A DNA stretch of 54,889 nt from Lachnospiraceae bacterium UBA3282 (GTDB lineage Bacteria > Bacillota > Clostridia > Lachnospirales > Lachnospiraceae): NCBI GenBank assembly GCA_002361735.1, contig DETS01000049.1, positions 23,819 to 78,707 of the forward strand. The letters run 5' to 3'. This document shows positions 1 through 7,954 of the stretch, piece by piece. A program made the translations under genes and the position numbers. Each line of letters begins with the position of its first letter. Position 1 is the first letter of the stretch. The notes below the pieces were generated by a model, which did no database searches, was not told the DNA's origin, and was given only the letters and a program-made list of their open reading frames with translations.

Positions 1-887
1 TGGATCATATGATGCCGGAGATGGATGGCATAGAAACCACCCGCGTGATCCGCAGACTGCTTGGAAATAATGGTCAAGTCCCCATCGTTGCGCTTACGGC
101 AAACGCGGTGGAAGGAACGGCGGATATGTTTATCAGCGAAGGCATGAACGATATGGTGGCGAAGCCCATCGAGATGCGGGTCATTGTTTCGAAACTGCAA
201 AAGTGGCTCCCGCCGGAAAAGATTGAAAAGCTCAGGAAGAAAGGGCAGGGTCCCCGTCCGATTCAGAAGGAAGGGGGAGCACAGATGGCTACGAATATCG
301 CAATCAACGGGCTGGATGTGCAGAAAGCTATGAGCTTTTTGGGAAATGAGGAGCTGTTCTGGTCTGTCTTAAAGGAGTATTACCGTGTCATCGATAAGAA
401 GTGCGCGCTGATACAGGAGTATGAGCAGAAGGAGATGTGGCGGGAGTATACGGTCGAAGTGCATGCTTTAAAGAGCGCGTCCAGGCAAATCGGCGCTACT
501 GATCTGGCACATACGGCGGAACAGATGGAAGCGGCGGGCAACGCGGAGAACGCTGCGCTGATCCACAAGATCACACCGGGCATGTTAGAGGAGTATATGT
601 TCTATAAAGGGATTCTTGCACCTTACTTCACGAAGACTGCGGAGGAACAGAGCGGCAGAGCGGCGGATCAGGGAGAACTCACGGGGCTTTTTGCAGCGAT
701 GGAAGAAGCCATGGAAAATCTGGATATGGACGCCATGGAGAAGGTGATTCAGGACATGGGGCAGTATTCTTACGACGATGCACAGCGAAAAGTGTTTGAA
801 AAGCTGCAAAACGCCGTGGAGGATATCGATACGGAGAAGTGCGAGGAGATATTGACGGAGTGGAAGACTCTGCTTGGAAAGGGTTAA
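1..887 (+). CDS. Hybrid sensor histidine kinase, C-terminal part (receiver + HPt), 5' truncated by window
   Basis: The reading frame is already open at the left edge. The first complete codons encode the receiver-domain motif DHMMPEMDG, whose first Asp (bases 3-5) is the phospho-acceptor. The conserved Thr (VALTANA) and Lys (AKPI) of a receiver domain follow. After a short linker comes an HPt domain with EVHALKSAS, its phospho-His at codon 462-464. This order (receiver, then HPt) is that of a hybrid kinase running an intramolecular phosphorelay; the sensor and kinase core lie upstream. A helical tail of about 100 residues ends the protein. The stop is only 5 bases before the ABC permease start, so kinase and amino-acid importer are probably co-transcribed. 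It could instead be a stand-alone receiver-HPt protein, since the 5' end is not visible. Confidence 0.85.
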   Translation, partial: DHMMPEMDGIETTRVIRRLLGNNGQVPIVALTANAVEGTADMFISEGMNDMVAKPIEMRVIVSKLQKWLPPEKIEKLRKKGQGPRPIQKEGGAQMATNIAINGLDVQKAMSFLGNEELFWSVLKEYYRVIDKKCALIQEYEQKEMWREYTVEVHALKSASRQIGATDLAHTAEQMEAAGNAENAALIHKITPGMLEEYMFYKGILAPYFTKTAEEQSGRAADQGELTGLFAAMEEAMENLDMDAMEKVIQDMGQYSYDDAQRKVFEKLQNAVEDIDTEKCEEILTEWKTLLGKG

Positions 888-892
888 GCGTC

Positions 893-1570
893 ATGACGGG
901 ATTTGCGGATAAATTTTATAAATGTTTTATCAGGGAAGACCGATATAAGCTGTTGTTGAGCGGTATCGGCGTCACCATTAAGGTTTCGCTTTTGGCAATC
1001 GTGATCGGAATCCTGATCGGAATGCTGATTGCGATGTGCAATCTTTCAAAGAAAAAACCGCTTCGTCTGATTGGCGGTATCTATACGGATGTGATCAGAG
1101 GAACGCCCTCGGTGACGCAGCTGATGATCATTTATTTCGTGATATTTGCTTCTGTGCAGCTTGACAAGTGGATCATAGCGGCGATTGCGTTCGGCGTCAA
1201 TTCGGGCGCCTATGTATCGGAAATCATTCGGGCGGGTATCCTCTCCATCGATAAAGGGCAGATGGAGGCAGGCAGGTCGCTTGGCTTAAACGCCTTTCAG
1301 ACCATGAGCAGGATCGTCATTCCGCAGGCGGTGAAAAATATTTTTCCCGCGCTGTGCAACGAGTTTATTGTGTTGATCAAGGAAACAGCCATTGTCGGAT
1401 ATGTGGGTTTGATGGATATCCAGAAGGCGGGAGACTTTATCAAGAGCGCAACCTATGAGGCTTTTACGCCGCTCATCGGAACGGCTGTCATTTACTATGT
1501 ATTGATCAAAATATTGACGTTGGTTTTGAAACAATTCGAAAACAGGCTGCGCAGAGCCGATGCGCATTAG
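893..1570 (+). CDS. Amino-acid ABC transporter permease (HisM/GlnP family)
   Basis: A 225-residue polar amino-acid permease, the usual length for this family. It has about five membrane helices and the family's EAA-type cytoplasmic loop (EAGRSLGLN ... RIVIPQAVKNIFPAL). The N-terminal half carries the typical DVIRGTPSVTQL segment. I chose the ATG at 893 because it directly follows a purine-rich GGAAAGGG and sits 5 bases after the kinase stop; an upstream in-frame start at 839 would lie inside the kinase gene. It should form the membrane channel for the ATPase at 1639 and the binding protein at 2433. The substrate cannot be named from sequence, but polar or cystine-like amino acids fit the family. 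Confidence 0.93.
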   Translation: MTGFADKFYKCFIREDRYKLLLSGIGVTIKVSLLAIVIGILIGMLIAMCNLSKKKPLRLIGGIYTDVIRGTPSVTQLMIIYFVIFASVQLDKWIIAAIAFGVNSGAYVSEIIRAGILSIDKGQMEAGRSLGLNAFQTMSRIVIPQAVKNIFPALCNEFIVLIKETAIVGYVGLMDIQKAGDFIKSATYEAFTPLIGTAVIYYVLIKILTLVLKQFENRLRRADAH

Positions 1571-1638
1571 TATGACGGGAAGACGGTAAAAAGAAACAGT
1601 TTTTGGAATGACAGTCGGCAGCAGATGGAGTTTTGAGA

Positions 1639-2361
1639 ATGATAAAAGTAAACAACCTACATAAAAAATTTGAGGATCTGACAGTCTTAGATGGGATTGA
1701 CGAACACATCGAGCAGGGCGAGGTGGTGGTGGTGATCGGTCCCTCCGGATCGGGAAAGAGCACTTTCCTGCGCTGCCTGAATCTGCTGGAGACAGCAACC
1801 GAGGGCGAAATTTATGTGGACGACGAGTTGATCACAGACCCGAAGATCAATGTGAACCGCGTGCGGCAGAAGATGGGGATGGTGTTCCAGCAGTTCAATC
1901 TGTTCCCGCATCTGACGATCATGGACAATATCACGCTGGCCCCTGTGCTCCTGAAAAAAATGACAAAGGAGCAGGCGGTGAAACGAGGACAGGAACTTTT
2001 AGAGAGAGTCAATCTCGGAGAGAAGGCAAACGCATACCCGGCACAGCTTTCGGGAGGACAGAAACAGCGCGTGGCGATCGCCAGGGCTTTGGCGATGGAT
2101 CCCGAGATCATGCTCTTTGATGAACCGACGTCGGCGCTCGATCCGGAAATGGTGGGCGAGGTGCTCGACGTGATGAAAGATTTGGCAAGGTCGGGCATGA
2201 CCATGGTGATCGTTACCCATGAAATGGGATTTGCCAGAGAGGTGGCGTCCAGAGTGCTTTTCATCGATCAGGGTGTGGTCATGGAGAGCGGCACACCGGA
2301 AGAAGTGTTTGGTAATCCGCGCAACGAGCGGACGAAGAACTTCTTGTCAAAAGTATTATAA
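1639..2361 (+). CDS. Amino-acid ABC transporter ATP-binding protein (GlnQ/HisP type)
   Basis: A 240-residue nucleotide-binding subunit with every expected motif: Walker A GPSGSGKS (residues 34-41), Q-loop VFQQFNLFPH, signature LSGGQ (137-141), Walker B IMLFDE (157-162), D-loop SALDPE and switch His in VTHEM. Length and sequence are standard for polar amino-acid importers. ATG 1639 is preferred over the TTG at 1633 because GGAG at 1627-1630 is spaced 8 bases from it. It pairs with the permease at 893 and the binding protein at 2433, giving the order permease-ATPase-binding protein. Sequence differs enough from the ATPase at 4820 that the two are not a recent duplication. Confidence 0.95.
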   Translation: MIKVNNLHKKFEDLTVLDGIDEHIEQGEVVVVIGPSGSGKSTFLRCLNLLETATEGEIYVDDELITDPKINVNRVRQKMGMVFQQFNLFPHLTIMDNITLAPVLLKKMTKEQAVKRGQELLERVNLGEKANAYPAQLSGGQKQRVAIARALAMDPEIMLFDEPTSALDPEMVGEVLDVMKDLARSGMTMVIVTHEMGFAREVASRVLFIDQGVVMESGTPEEVFGNPRNERTKNFLSKVL

Positions 2362-2432
2362 CCGCGGTATACTGCGATTGTAATAAATAAATTTAGAGGA
2401 GCAAAAAACGCTCCGACGAGGAGGAAGAGATT

Positions 2433-3200
2433 ATGAAAAAAGTAACTTTGATTCTTGCGGCTGTTCTTGCGGCATGTACCCTGACGGCCTGCGGAGGCGG
2501 TTCCGCAAAGGAAAGCGGCAATACCATCACCTTTGGCACGAACCCGGAGTTCCCGCCCTTTGAGTATGTTACCTCAAACGGCGTGCTCGGTGAGTTTGAC
2601 GGCATCGATATGGCGATCGCGCAGAAGATCGGTGAGGACAACGGCATGGAAGTCAAGATGGAGAGCATGGAGTTTGATTCCCTTTTGGTGGCGTTGCAGA
2701 ACGGGCAGATCGATGCGGTCATCGCGGGCATGACGGCGACGGATGAGAGAAGGGAAACGGTAGACTTTTCGACACCCTACTACACGGCGACACAGGTTAT
2801 GATCGTAAAAGAAGATTCCGATATCGCTACGGCTGCGGATATGGCGGATAAGAAGATCTGCGTGATCCAAGGCTATACCGGTGAGGTTTGCGTGCAGGAT
2901 ATGGGCTACACCTATGAGGCATTCAAGAAAGGTACCGAAGCGATCATGGAGCTGGTGAACGGCAAGTGTGATGTGGTAGTGCTTGATTCCGCAACGGCGC
3001 AGAAGTATGTCAGTGACAACGAAGGCTTAAAGATCGTGGAGGATGCTTCGGCATTTGAGGCCGAGGAGTACGCGATCGCGGTGCAGAAGGACAATACGGA
3101 GCTGTTAAATAAGATCAACGCTTCCATCGAAAAGATGCTGGCGGACGGTACGATCAACGAGCTTGCTGTGCAGTATACGGAAGCAGCGTCTGCCGAATAA
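2433..3200 (+). CDS. Amino-acid ABC transporter substrate-binding lipoprotein (SBP family 3)
   Basis: A 255-residue family-3 solute-binding protein. A signal peptide ends in lipobox LTAC (Cys20), so the mature protein is lipid-anchored outside the membrane. Lobe 1 comes first (ITFGTNPEFPPFEY, GIDMAIAQKI, then AVIAGMTATDERRETVDFS). Lobe 2 follows (ICVIQGYTGE ... VVVLDSATA ... EYAIAVQKD), and the chain ends with the usual KMLADGTINEL helix. This is the normal lobe order, unlike the neighbour at 3245. The ribosome site is GAGGAGGAAGAG just before 2433. The 71-base gap after the ATPase contains a small hairpin (GGAGC...GCTCC), possibly tuning binding-protein expression upward as is common for this subunit. 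Confidence 0.93.
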   Translation: MKKVTLILAAVLAACTLTACGGGSAKESGNTITFGTNPEFPPFEYVTSNGVLGEFDGIDMAIAQKIGEDNGMEVKMESMEFDSLLVALQNGQIDAVIAGMTATDERRETVDFSTPYYTATQVMIVKEDSDIATAADMADKKICVIQGYTGEVCVQDMGYTYEAFKKGTEAIMELVNGKCDVVVLDSATAQKYVSDNEGLKIVEDASAFEAEEYAIAVQKDNTELLNKINASIEKMLADGTINELAVQYTEAASAE

Positions 3201-3244
3201 GGACTCGATGCAGAAGTGTTTGAATTGATTTGGGAGGAAAAATC

Positions 3245-4030
3245 ATGAAAAAGAAACTGGTAATGTTAATGGTACTGACGACAGCTCTCGGTGCAGTGTT
3301 GACCGGCTGCGGCGGTGAAAAGGAGAGCAAGGCTATGGTGTATGCCGTGGAGGCAGGTTCTGCGGGCGAGGCGGCAGCGCAGGAGAAAGGGTTTCAGATC
3401 AACAGCGTGGCTTCTCAGGCGGATGCGTTGATGGAGGTGGCTTCGGGAACATCGGATGCCGCGATCATCGACCTTTTGATGGCAGGCGCCATGATTGGAG
3501 AAGGCACCAGCTATCCGGATCTGGTACATACGGATGAACTGACCACAGAGGAGTACGGCGCAGGCTGCCGGAAAGGTTCCGATCTGGCTTCCTACATCAA
3601 TGCCGTGTTCGCAGAAAGCTACGCGGACGGTTCCATGCAGGAGACGGCTTCGACCTATGGCGTGCAGGAGGCGTTGATCGAGCAGAAGGCGAGCGAGTAT
3701 GCGGACAACGGTTCCGGTGATGTTGCTTACATTCAGGAGAAGGGAACGCTGATCGTAGGCATCACGGAGTTTGAGCCCATGGACTACAAGGATGCCGCGG
3801 GTGAGTGGATTGGTTTTGACGCGGACATGGCGCGCATGGTGGCGGATAAGCTGGGCGTGGAAGCGCAGTTCGTGGTGATTGACTGGGATAACAAGATTAT
3901 GGAGCTGGATTCCAAGAACATCGATGTTGTTTGGAACGGCATGACTTTGACGGATGAAGTGACGAGCGCTATGGAATGCACGAACGCATACTGCAACAAT
4001 GCACAGGTGGTCGTGGTACCCGGGAAATAA
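3245..4030 (+). CDS. Circularly permuted amino-acid substrate-binding lipoprotein
   Basis: A 261-residue lipoprotein (lipobox LTGC, Cys22; start 3245 after GGGAGGAAA) with both lobes of a family-3 binding protein in reversed order. Residues about 31-140 match the second lobe: AVEAGSAGEAAA, then SDAAIIDLLMA, then TEEYGAGCRKGSDL and the closing helix YADGSMQETAS. A linker (about 141-165) leads into what is normally the start of the mature protein: GTLIVGITEFEPMDY (168-181), GFDADMARMVADKLGV, IDWDNKIMELDSKNIDVVW, GMTLTDE and NNAQVVVVP at the very end. A conventional protein would continue from that last strand into AVEAGSAGE. No frameshift is visible and the ends are clean, so this looks like a true circular permutation rather than a fragment. 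It precedes its own permease (4096) and ATPase (4820). The permutation is my inference from motif order. Confidence 0.85.
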   Translation: MKKKLVMLMVLTTALGAVLTGCGGEKESKAMVYAVEAGSAGEAAAQEKGFQINSVASQADALMEVASGTSDAAIIDLLMAGAMIGEGTSYPDLVHTDELTTEEYGAGCRKGSDLASYINAVFAESYADGSMQETASTYGVQEALIEQKASEYADNGSGDVAYIQEKGTLIVGITEFEPMDYKDAAGEWIGFDADMARMVADKLGVEAQFVVIDWDNKIMELDSKNIDVVWNGMTLTDEVTSAMECTNAYCNNAQVVVVPGK

Positions 4031-4095
4031 GGCGGACAGTTTCCTTTCGTAAGTGTACCATGTAATGATACGTCAAAAATGCAGGAGAGTTAGTT

Positions 4096-4752
4096 ATGTT
4101 TTTAAGTGTGACGCAGTCACTGCTTGGCGGTCTCTGGACGACCTTTCAGATCTTTCTTTTCACGCTGCTCTTCGCGCTGCCCCTGGGACTGATCCTGGCT
4201 TTTGGCGCGATGAGCAGATGGAAGATATTGCGTGGGTTTGTGGGGACGCTTGTGTGGATCATTCGGGGGACGCCGCTGATGCTGCAGCTCATCATCATAT
4301 TTTACGGCCCGGGACTGTGGCTTTCCCACAATATCTGGAGCGGCAGCGAGGCGGGGCGGATCACGGCGACTGTGGTAGCCTTTTCCATTAACTACGCCTG
4401 CTATTTTTCGGTCATTTTCCGCGGCGGGATCGAAGGTGTTCCCGTGGGACAGCGGGAGGCGGGCGAGGTGCTTGGCATGACAAAGAGCCAGATCTTTTTT
4501 AAAGTCACGCTCTTACAGATGGTAAAGCGCGTGGTGCCGCCCATGTCCAATGAGATCATTACCCTTGTAAAGGACACGTCACTGGCGCGGATCATCGCTG
4601 CCTATGAACTGACGTTTGCGGGTTATTCCTTTATGAAAAGCAGCGGGATTACCTGGCCGCTTTTTTACACGGGCGTATTCTATCTGCTGTTTGTGGGAAT
4701 ATTGACGTTGTTGTTTCGCTATATTGAGCAGAAGCTCGATTATTTCAGGTGA
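4096..4752 (+). CDS. Amino-acid ABC transporter permease, second system
   Basis: A 218-residue polar amino-acid permease with an N-terminal hydrophobic segment, the WIIRGTPLMLQL segment, and an EAA loop reading QREAGEVLGMTKSQ ... VKRVVPPMSNEII. Ribosome site GGAGAG lies about 8 bases before ATG 4096. It lies 65 bases downstream of the permuted binding protein and 67 bases upstream of its ATPase start, so the second importer has the order binding protein-permease-ATPase. The C-terminus (FRYIEQKLDYF) is the usual family ending. Substrate unknown; the local binding protein resembles lachnospiral cystine/polar amino-acid receptors. Confidence 0.94.
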   Translation: MFLSVTQSLLGGLWTTFQIFLFTLLFALPLGLILAFGAMSRWKILRGFVGTLVWIIRGTPLMLQLIIIFYGPGLWLSHNIWSGSEAGRITATVVAFSINYACYFSVIFRGGIEGVPVGQREAGEVLGMTKSQIFFKVTLLQMVKRVVPPMSNEIITLVKDTSLARIIAAYELTFAGYSFMKSSGITWPLFYTGVFYLLFVGILTLLFRYIEQKLDYFR

Positions 4753-4819
4753 GCGGCGATCGGAAGCGGCGCGGCGATGATGAGAGAATCGGTGCGGACA
4801 TAAGGAAATGGAGGCGCAA

Positions 4820-5596
4820 ATGGCGGTTTTAGAGGTCAAAAATATCGGAAAACACTTCGGTTCCACGAATGTGCTTGACGATGTGAGTTTTACGCTGGAG
4901 GAGGGGAATGCGCTTGCAATCATCGGTTCCTCCGGCTCTGGGAAGACGACGCTTTTGCGCTGCCTGAATTTTCTGGAGACGCCGGATCGTGGTTCCATTA
5001 CGGTGAAGGGTGAGACCTTGTTTGACGCGGACGATCCCGCAAGCGGTCAGGGGAGTAATCTGCGCACCAAACGGTTGCATTTCGGCATGGTGTTTCAGGC
5101 GTTTCATCTGTTCCCGCAGTACACGGCGCTGGAAAACGTGACGTTGGCGGAAAAGCTGCTGGCAAAGGAACGACCTGACTTTAAGCAGAAGAAAAAGGAA
5201 ATCTATGAGGAGATCGAAGCCCATGGCAAAGAACTGTTAAACCGTATGGGGCTTTCAGAGCGCATGGAGCATTATCCCCATCAGCTTTCCGGCGGGCAGC
5301 AGCAGCGTGTGGCAATCGCCAGGGCGCTTGCCTTACAGCCCGATATCCTTTGCTTTGACGAACCGACCTCGGCGCTTGACCCGGAATTGACGGGCGAGGT
5401 ACTAAAGGTGATTCGGGGACTTGCCGAGCAGCACATGACGATGATCATCGTCACGCATGAGATGGCATTTGCCAGGGATGTGGCGGATCAGATCATCTTT
5501 ATGGACGAAGGCGTCATCGTGGAGCAGGGCGACCCGAAGCAGGTCATCGATCATCCGAAAGAGGAGCGGACGAGACAGTTTTTAACCAAATACTAA
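4820..5596 (+). CDS. Amino-acid ABC transporter ATP-binding protein, second system
   Basis: A 258-residue ATPase: Walker A GSSGSGKT (36-43), Q-loop VFQAFHLFPQ, signature LSGGQQQR, Walker B ILCFDEP, switch His VTHEMAF. It is slightly longer than the ATPase at 1639 because of an extra charged stretch between the Q-loop and the signature (around KERPDFKQKKKEIYEEI). ATG 4820 is chosen because GGAGG at 4810-4814 is correctly placed for it; the ATG at 4808 lies before that site. The gene ends 2 bases from the end of the opposite-strand MATE remnant, so the two face each other with no room for a separate terminator. Confidence 0.93.
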   Translation: MAVLEVKNIGKHFGSTNVLDDVSFTLEEGNALAIIGSSGSGKTTLLRCLNFLETPDRGSITVKGETLFDADDPASGQGSNLRTKRLHFGMVFQAFHLFPQYTALENVTLAEKLLAKERPDFKQKKKEIYEEIEAHGKELLNRMGLSERMEHYPHQLSGGQQQRVAIARALALQPDILCFDEPTSALDPELTGEVLKVIRGLAEQHMTMIIVTHEMAFARDVADQIIFMDEGVIVEQGDPKQVIDHPKEERTRQFLTKY

Positions 5597-5598
5597 AA

Positions 5599-6249
5599 TC
5601 ATACAAACAAATCATCCCGGGTGATATTTTTCAGCCACTTTCCGCTGCGGTAGTGCTTGATGACCCAGGGCCATTTGACAAATTCGTCGGTGCACAGCAG
5701 AAAATAGACCCAGAGAACGGGGAGCTTAAAAACAAAGGCGGCAAGGAAACCAAGCGGTACCGCATAGATCCACATATCGATCACATCACAGATCAGACCA
5801 AAACGACTGTCTCCGCCTGCTCGAAATACGCCTGCAATCAGCGTCGTGTTGACGGCGGCTCCCATGATATAGTAGGTATTGATGAGCAGCATCACTTTGA
5901 GATAGCCCATGGCAGTTTCGGAAAGCTTTGCAAAGTGCAGCACGAAAGGTGTGGCTGCAAGCACCATCACGCCGCCAATGGCGCCTGTGATGATCGTCAG
6001 TTTCATCAGTTTGGAGGCGTACTCCTTGGCGCGCTCCATGTCGTTTTCTCCCATCACATTTCCCAGCAAAATACCGCCCGCGCTGGCAGTGCCAAAGCAA
6101 AGCACGGTGCCGAAATTCCGGACCACGACCACCAGGGAGTTGGCGGCAAGCGATACGGCGGAGATGGAGGACTGGCCTACATAGTTCAGCATCACTACAT
6201 CCGCAGAGCTGACGGCAGCATTCTTTTCTTTTGCGTAAAGTGATAACAT
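5599..6249 (-). pseudogene. MATE-family transporter remnant (C-terminal half only)
   Basis: About 216 residues that match only the second half of a MATE exporter. They include GTASAGGILLGNVMGENDMERAKEYA-like matter (GNVMGENDMERAKEYAS), the FRAGGDSRFGLICD loop, PLGFLAAFVF and the C-terminal tail SGKWLKNIT. Intact family members are about 450 residues with two homologous six-helix halves; here the first six helices are absent. The coding similarity begins near 6200 and the frame then runs into the promoter region of the divergent MATE gene. No ribosome site is visible before the ATG at 6249. I read it as the decayed 3' end of a MATE gene, of a different subfamily from the intact neighbour. A functional half-size protein cannot be excluded. 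Confidence 0.7.
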
Positions 6250-6393
6250 TCTAATACATTCCCATAGCACTGTCAATCGCTTTTCCATACTTTCAAAATT
6301 TCTCAATTTTCTTTCATTAAGTACTTGTGTTTTTATAAAAGTATGATAAAGTGAAAAAAGTATTTGAAATTTTGCACTGGAATGGAGAGTATG

Positions 6394-7761
6394 ATGGAAA
6401 AGGATATGACAAAAGGCAGTCCCATGAAGCTGATTCTGGGTTTTGCCGTGCCCCTTTTGTTTGGGCTGGTGTTTCAGCAGTTCTACAGTATGATGGACGC
6501 GGTGATCGTGGGACATTATCTGGGCGTGGATGCGCTGGCGGCGGTGGGCGCCACAGGTTCCGTCAACTTTCTGATCATCGGTTTTTGCATGGGTGTCTGC
6601 AACGGCTTTGCAATCCCGATTGCACAGGAGTTTGGCGCGAAGCACGAGGAACAGTTGAAGCGGTTTGTGGCTAACAGCGTGTGGTTGTCTGTGATTTTTG
6701 CTGTGGTGATCACAATCGTGGTGTCGCTTTTGTGCCGCACAATTTTACAGGTGATGCGCACGCCTGCAAACATTATCGACGGTTCTTACAGCTACATCAT
6801 TATTATTTTCCTCGGCATACCGATTGTGTTCCTTTATAATATGACGGCGGCCATCCTGCGGTCTTTGGGGGACAGTAAGACGCCTGTTGTTTTTTTGGTG
6901 ATGGCGGCGATTTTAAATATCTTTCTTGACGTATTCTGTATTGTAGTGCTTAAGATGAATGTGAACGGCGCGGCGGTAGCTACAGTGGCTTCGCAGGCAG
7001 TCGCGGGCTTTTCCTGTCTGATTTATATGTGGAAAAAGTTTACGATTTTAAAACTTTCGCCGGAAGAACGCAGATGGAACAGGGATTACGCGGCGAAGCT
7101 TTGCAATATGGGCATTCCCATGGGTCTGCAGTATTCCATTACCGCTATCGGCAGCGTGATCTTGCAGAGCGCTGTGAACAGCATTGGTTCCAGTGCGGTG
7201 GCGGCAGTTACGGCGGGCGGTAAGGTAAGTATGTTTCTGATGTGTCCTTTTGATGCGATGGGATCTACGATGGCAACTTATGGCGGGCAGAATGTGGGCG
7301 CGGGGAATTTGGAACGTGTGGACAAGGGATTGAAAAGCTGTTCTTTGCTTGGCTTGATTTATTCTATGATCGCGTTGGGTGCGGTATTTTTGTTCGGAAA
7401 ACAGATGCTTTTGCTGTTTTTAGACGCGGGGGAGACGCAGATTATTGCGAATGCTTTTTCCTTCCTGCAGATCAATGTCCTGTTTTATTTTCCGCTGGCG
7501 CTTGTCAACATCGTGCGCTTCCTGATTCAGGGAATGGGCTTTAGCAAATTAGCGGTCTTTGCGGGTGCTTTTGAGATGTTGGCGAGAGGATTGGCAGGAT
7601 TTCTGCTTGTTCCGCAATTCGGGTTCAACGCGGTGCGCTTTGCGAATCCACTGGCATGGATCTTTGCGGATATCTTTTTGATTCCGGCCTTTTTCCATGT
7701 GCGGAAGAAGCTGGCGCTTATCCTGAACGGACAGAGAGCAGATTCGGATTTGTCTAAATAA
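6394..7761 (+). CDS. MATE-family multidrug/metabolite exporter
   Basis: A 455-residue, 12-helix exporter of the MATE family, which couples cation entry to drug or metabolite efflux. Both halves are present: the first with LLFGLVFQQFYSMMDAVIVG, GATGSVNFLI and the loop FGAKHEEQLKRFV; the second with GLQYSITAIGSVILQ, YGGQNVGAGNLERVDKG and the fourth-helix region. GGAG at 6384-6387 favours ATG 6394 (6-base spacing) over 6391. The upstream region is AT-rich and is shared head-to-head with the MATE remnant. A terminator follows at 7800. Natural substrate not deducible. Confidence 0.93.
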   Translation: MEKDMTKGSPMKLILGFAVPLLFGLVFQQFYSMMDAVIVGHYLGVDALAAVGATGSVNFLIIGFCMGVCNGFAIPIAQEFGAKHEEQLKRFVANSVWLSVIFAVVITIVVSLLCRTILQVMRTPANIIDGSYSYIIIIFLGIPIVFLYNMTAAILRSLGDSKTPVVFLVMAAILNIFLDVFCIVVLKMNVNGAAVATVASQAVAGFSCLIYMWKKFTILKLSPEERRWNRDYAAKLCNMGIPMGLQYSITAIGSVILQSAVNSIGSSAVAAVTAGGKVSMFLMCPFDAMGSTMATYGGQNVGAGNLERVDKGLKSCSLLGLIYSMIALGAVFLFGKQMLLLFLDAGETQIIANAFSFLQINVLFYFPLALVNIVRFLIQGMGFSKLAVFAGAFEMLARGLAGFLLVPQFGFNAVRFANPLAWIFADIFLIPAFFHVRKKLALILNGQRADSDLSK

Positions 7762-7799
7762 GCATTCCCAAGAGTACAATGGAATAGGTACATAACATC

Positions 7800-7832
7800 A
7801 GAGCGTATAGAAAACGATACGCTCTATTTTAT
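7800..7832 (+). terminator. Rho-independent terminator after the MATE gene
   Basis: Perfect 9-base arms AGAGCGTAT (7800-7808) and ATACGCTCT (7817-7825) flank an 8-base loop and are followed by ATTTTATT. It separates the MATE transcript from the pst operon. Confidence 0.85.
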
Positions 7833-7855
7833 TGAGAGAAAATCGTGCAGCCTTT

Positions 7856-7895
7856 TTTACAAAAGTTTTACTTCAATGCGATTATAGATTTTACA
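7856..7895 (+). promoter_or_regulatory. Pho-box-like direct repeats upstream of pstS
   Basis: TTTACA (7856-7861) and TTTACT (7867-7872) are direct repeats with an 11-base period, the spacing used by PhoP-type regulators (hexamers separated by 5 bases). A further TTTACA sits at 7890-7895, one base out of phase. Position, 60-100 bases before pstS, fits phosphate-starvation control. No PhoP/PhoR genes are in the window, so the assignment is inference. Confidence 0.45.
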
Positions 7896-7954
7896 TGGCG
7901 GCTTTATGATTTTTCTTGGCAGTCAAAATAACAAAAGATTTGGAGGAGATTATG

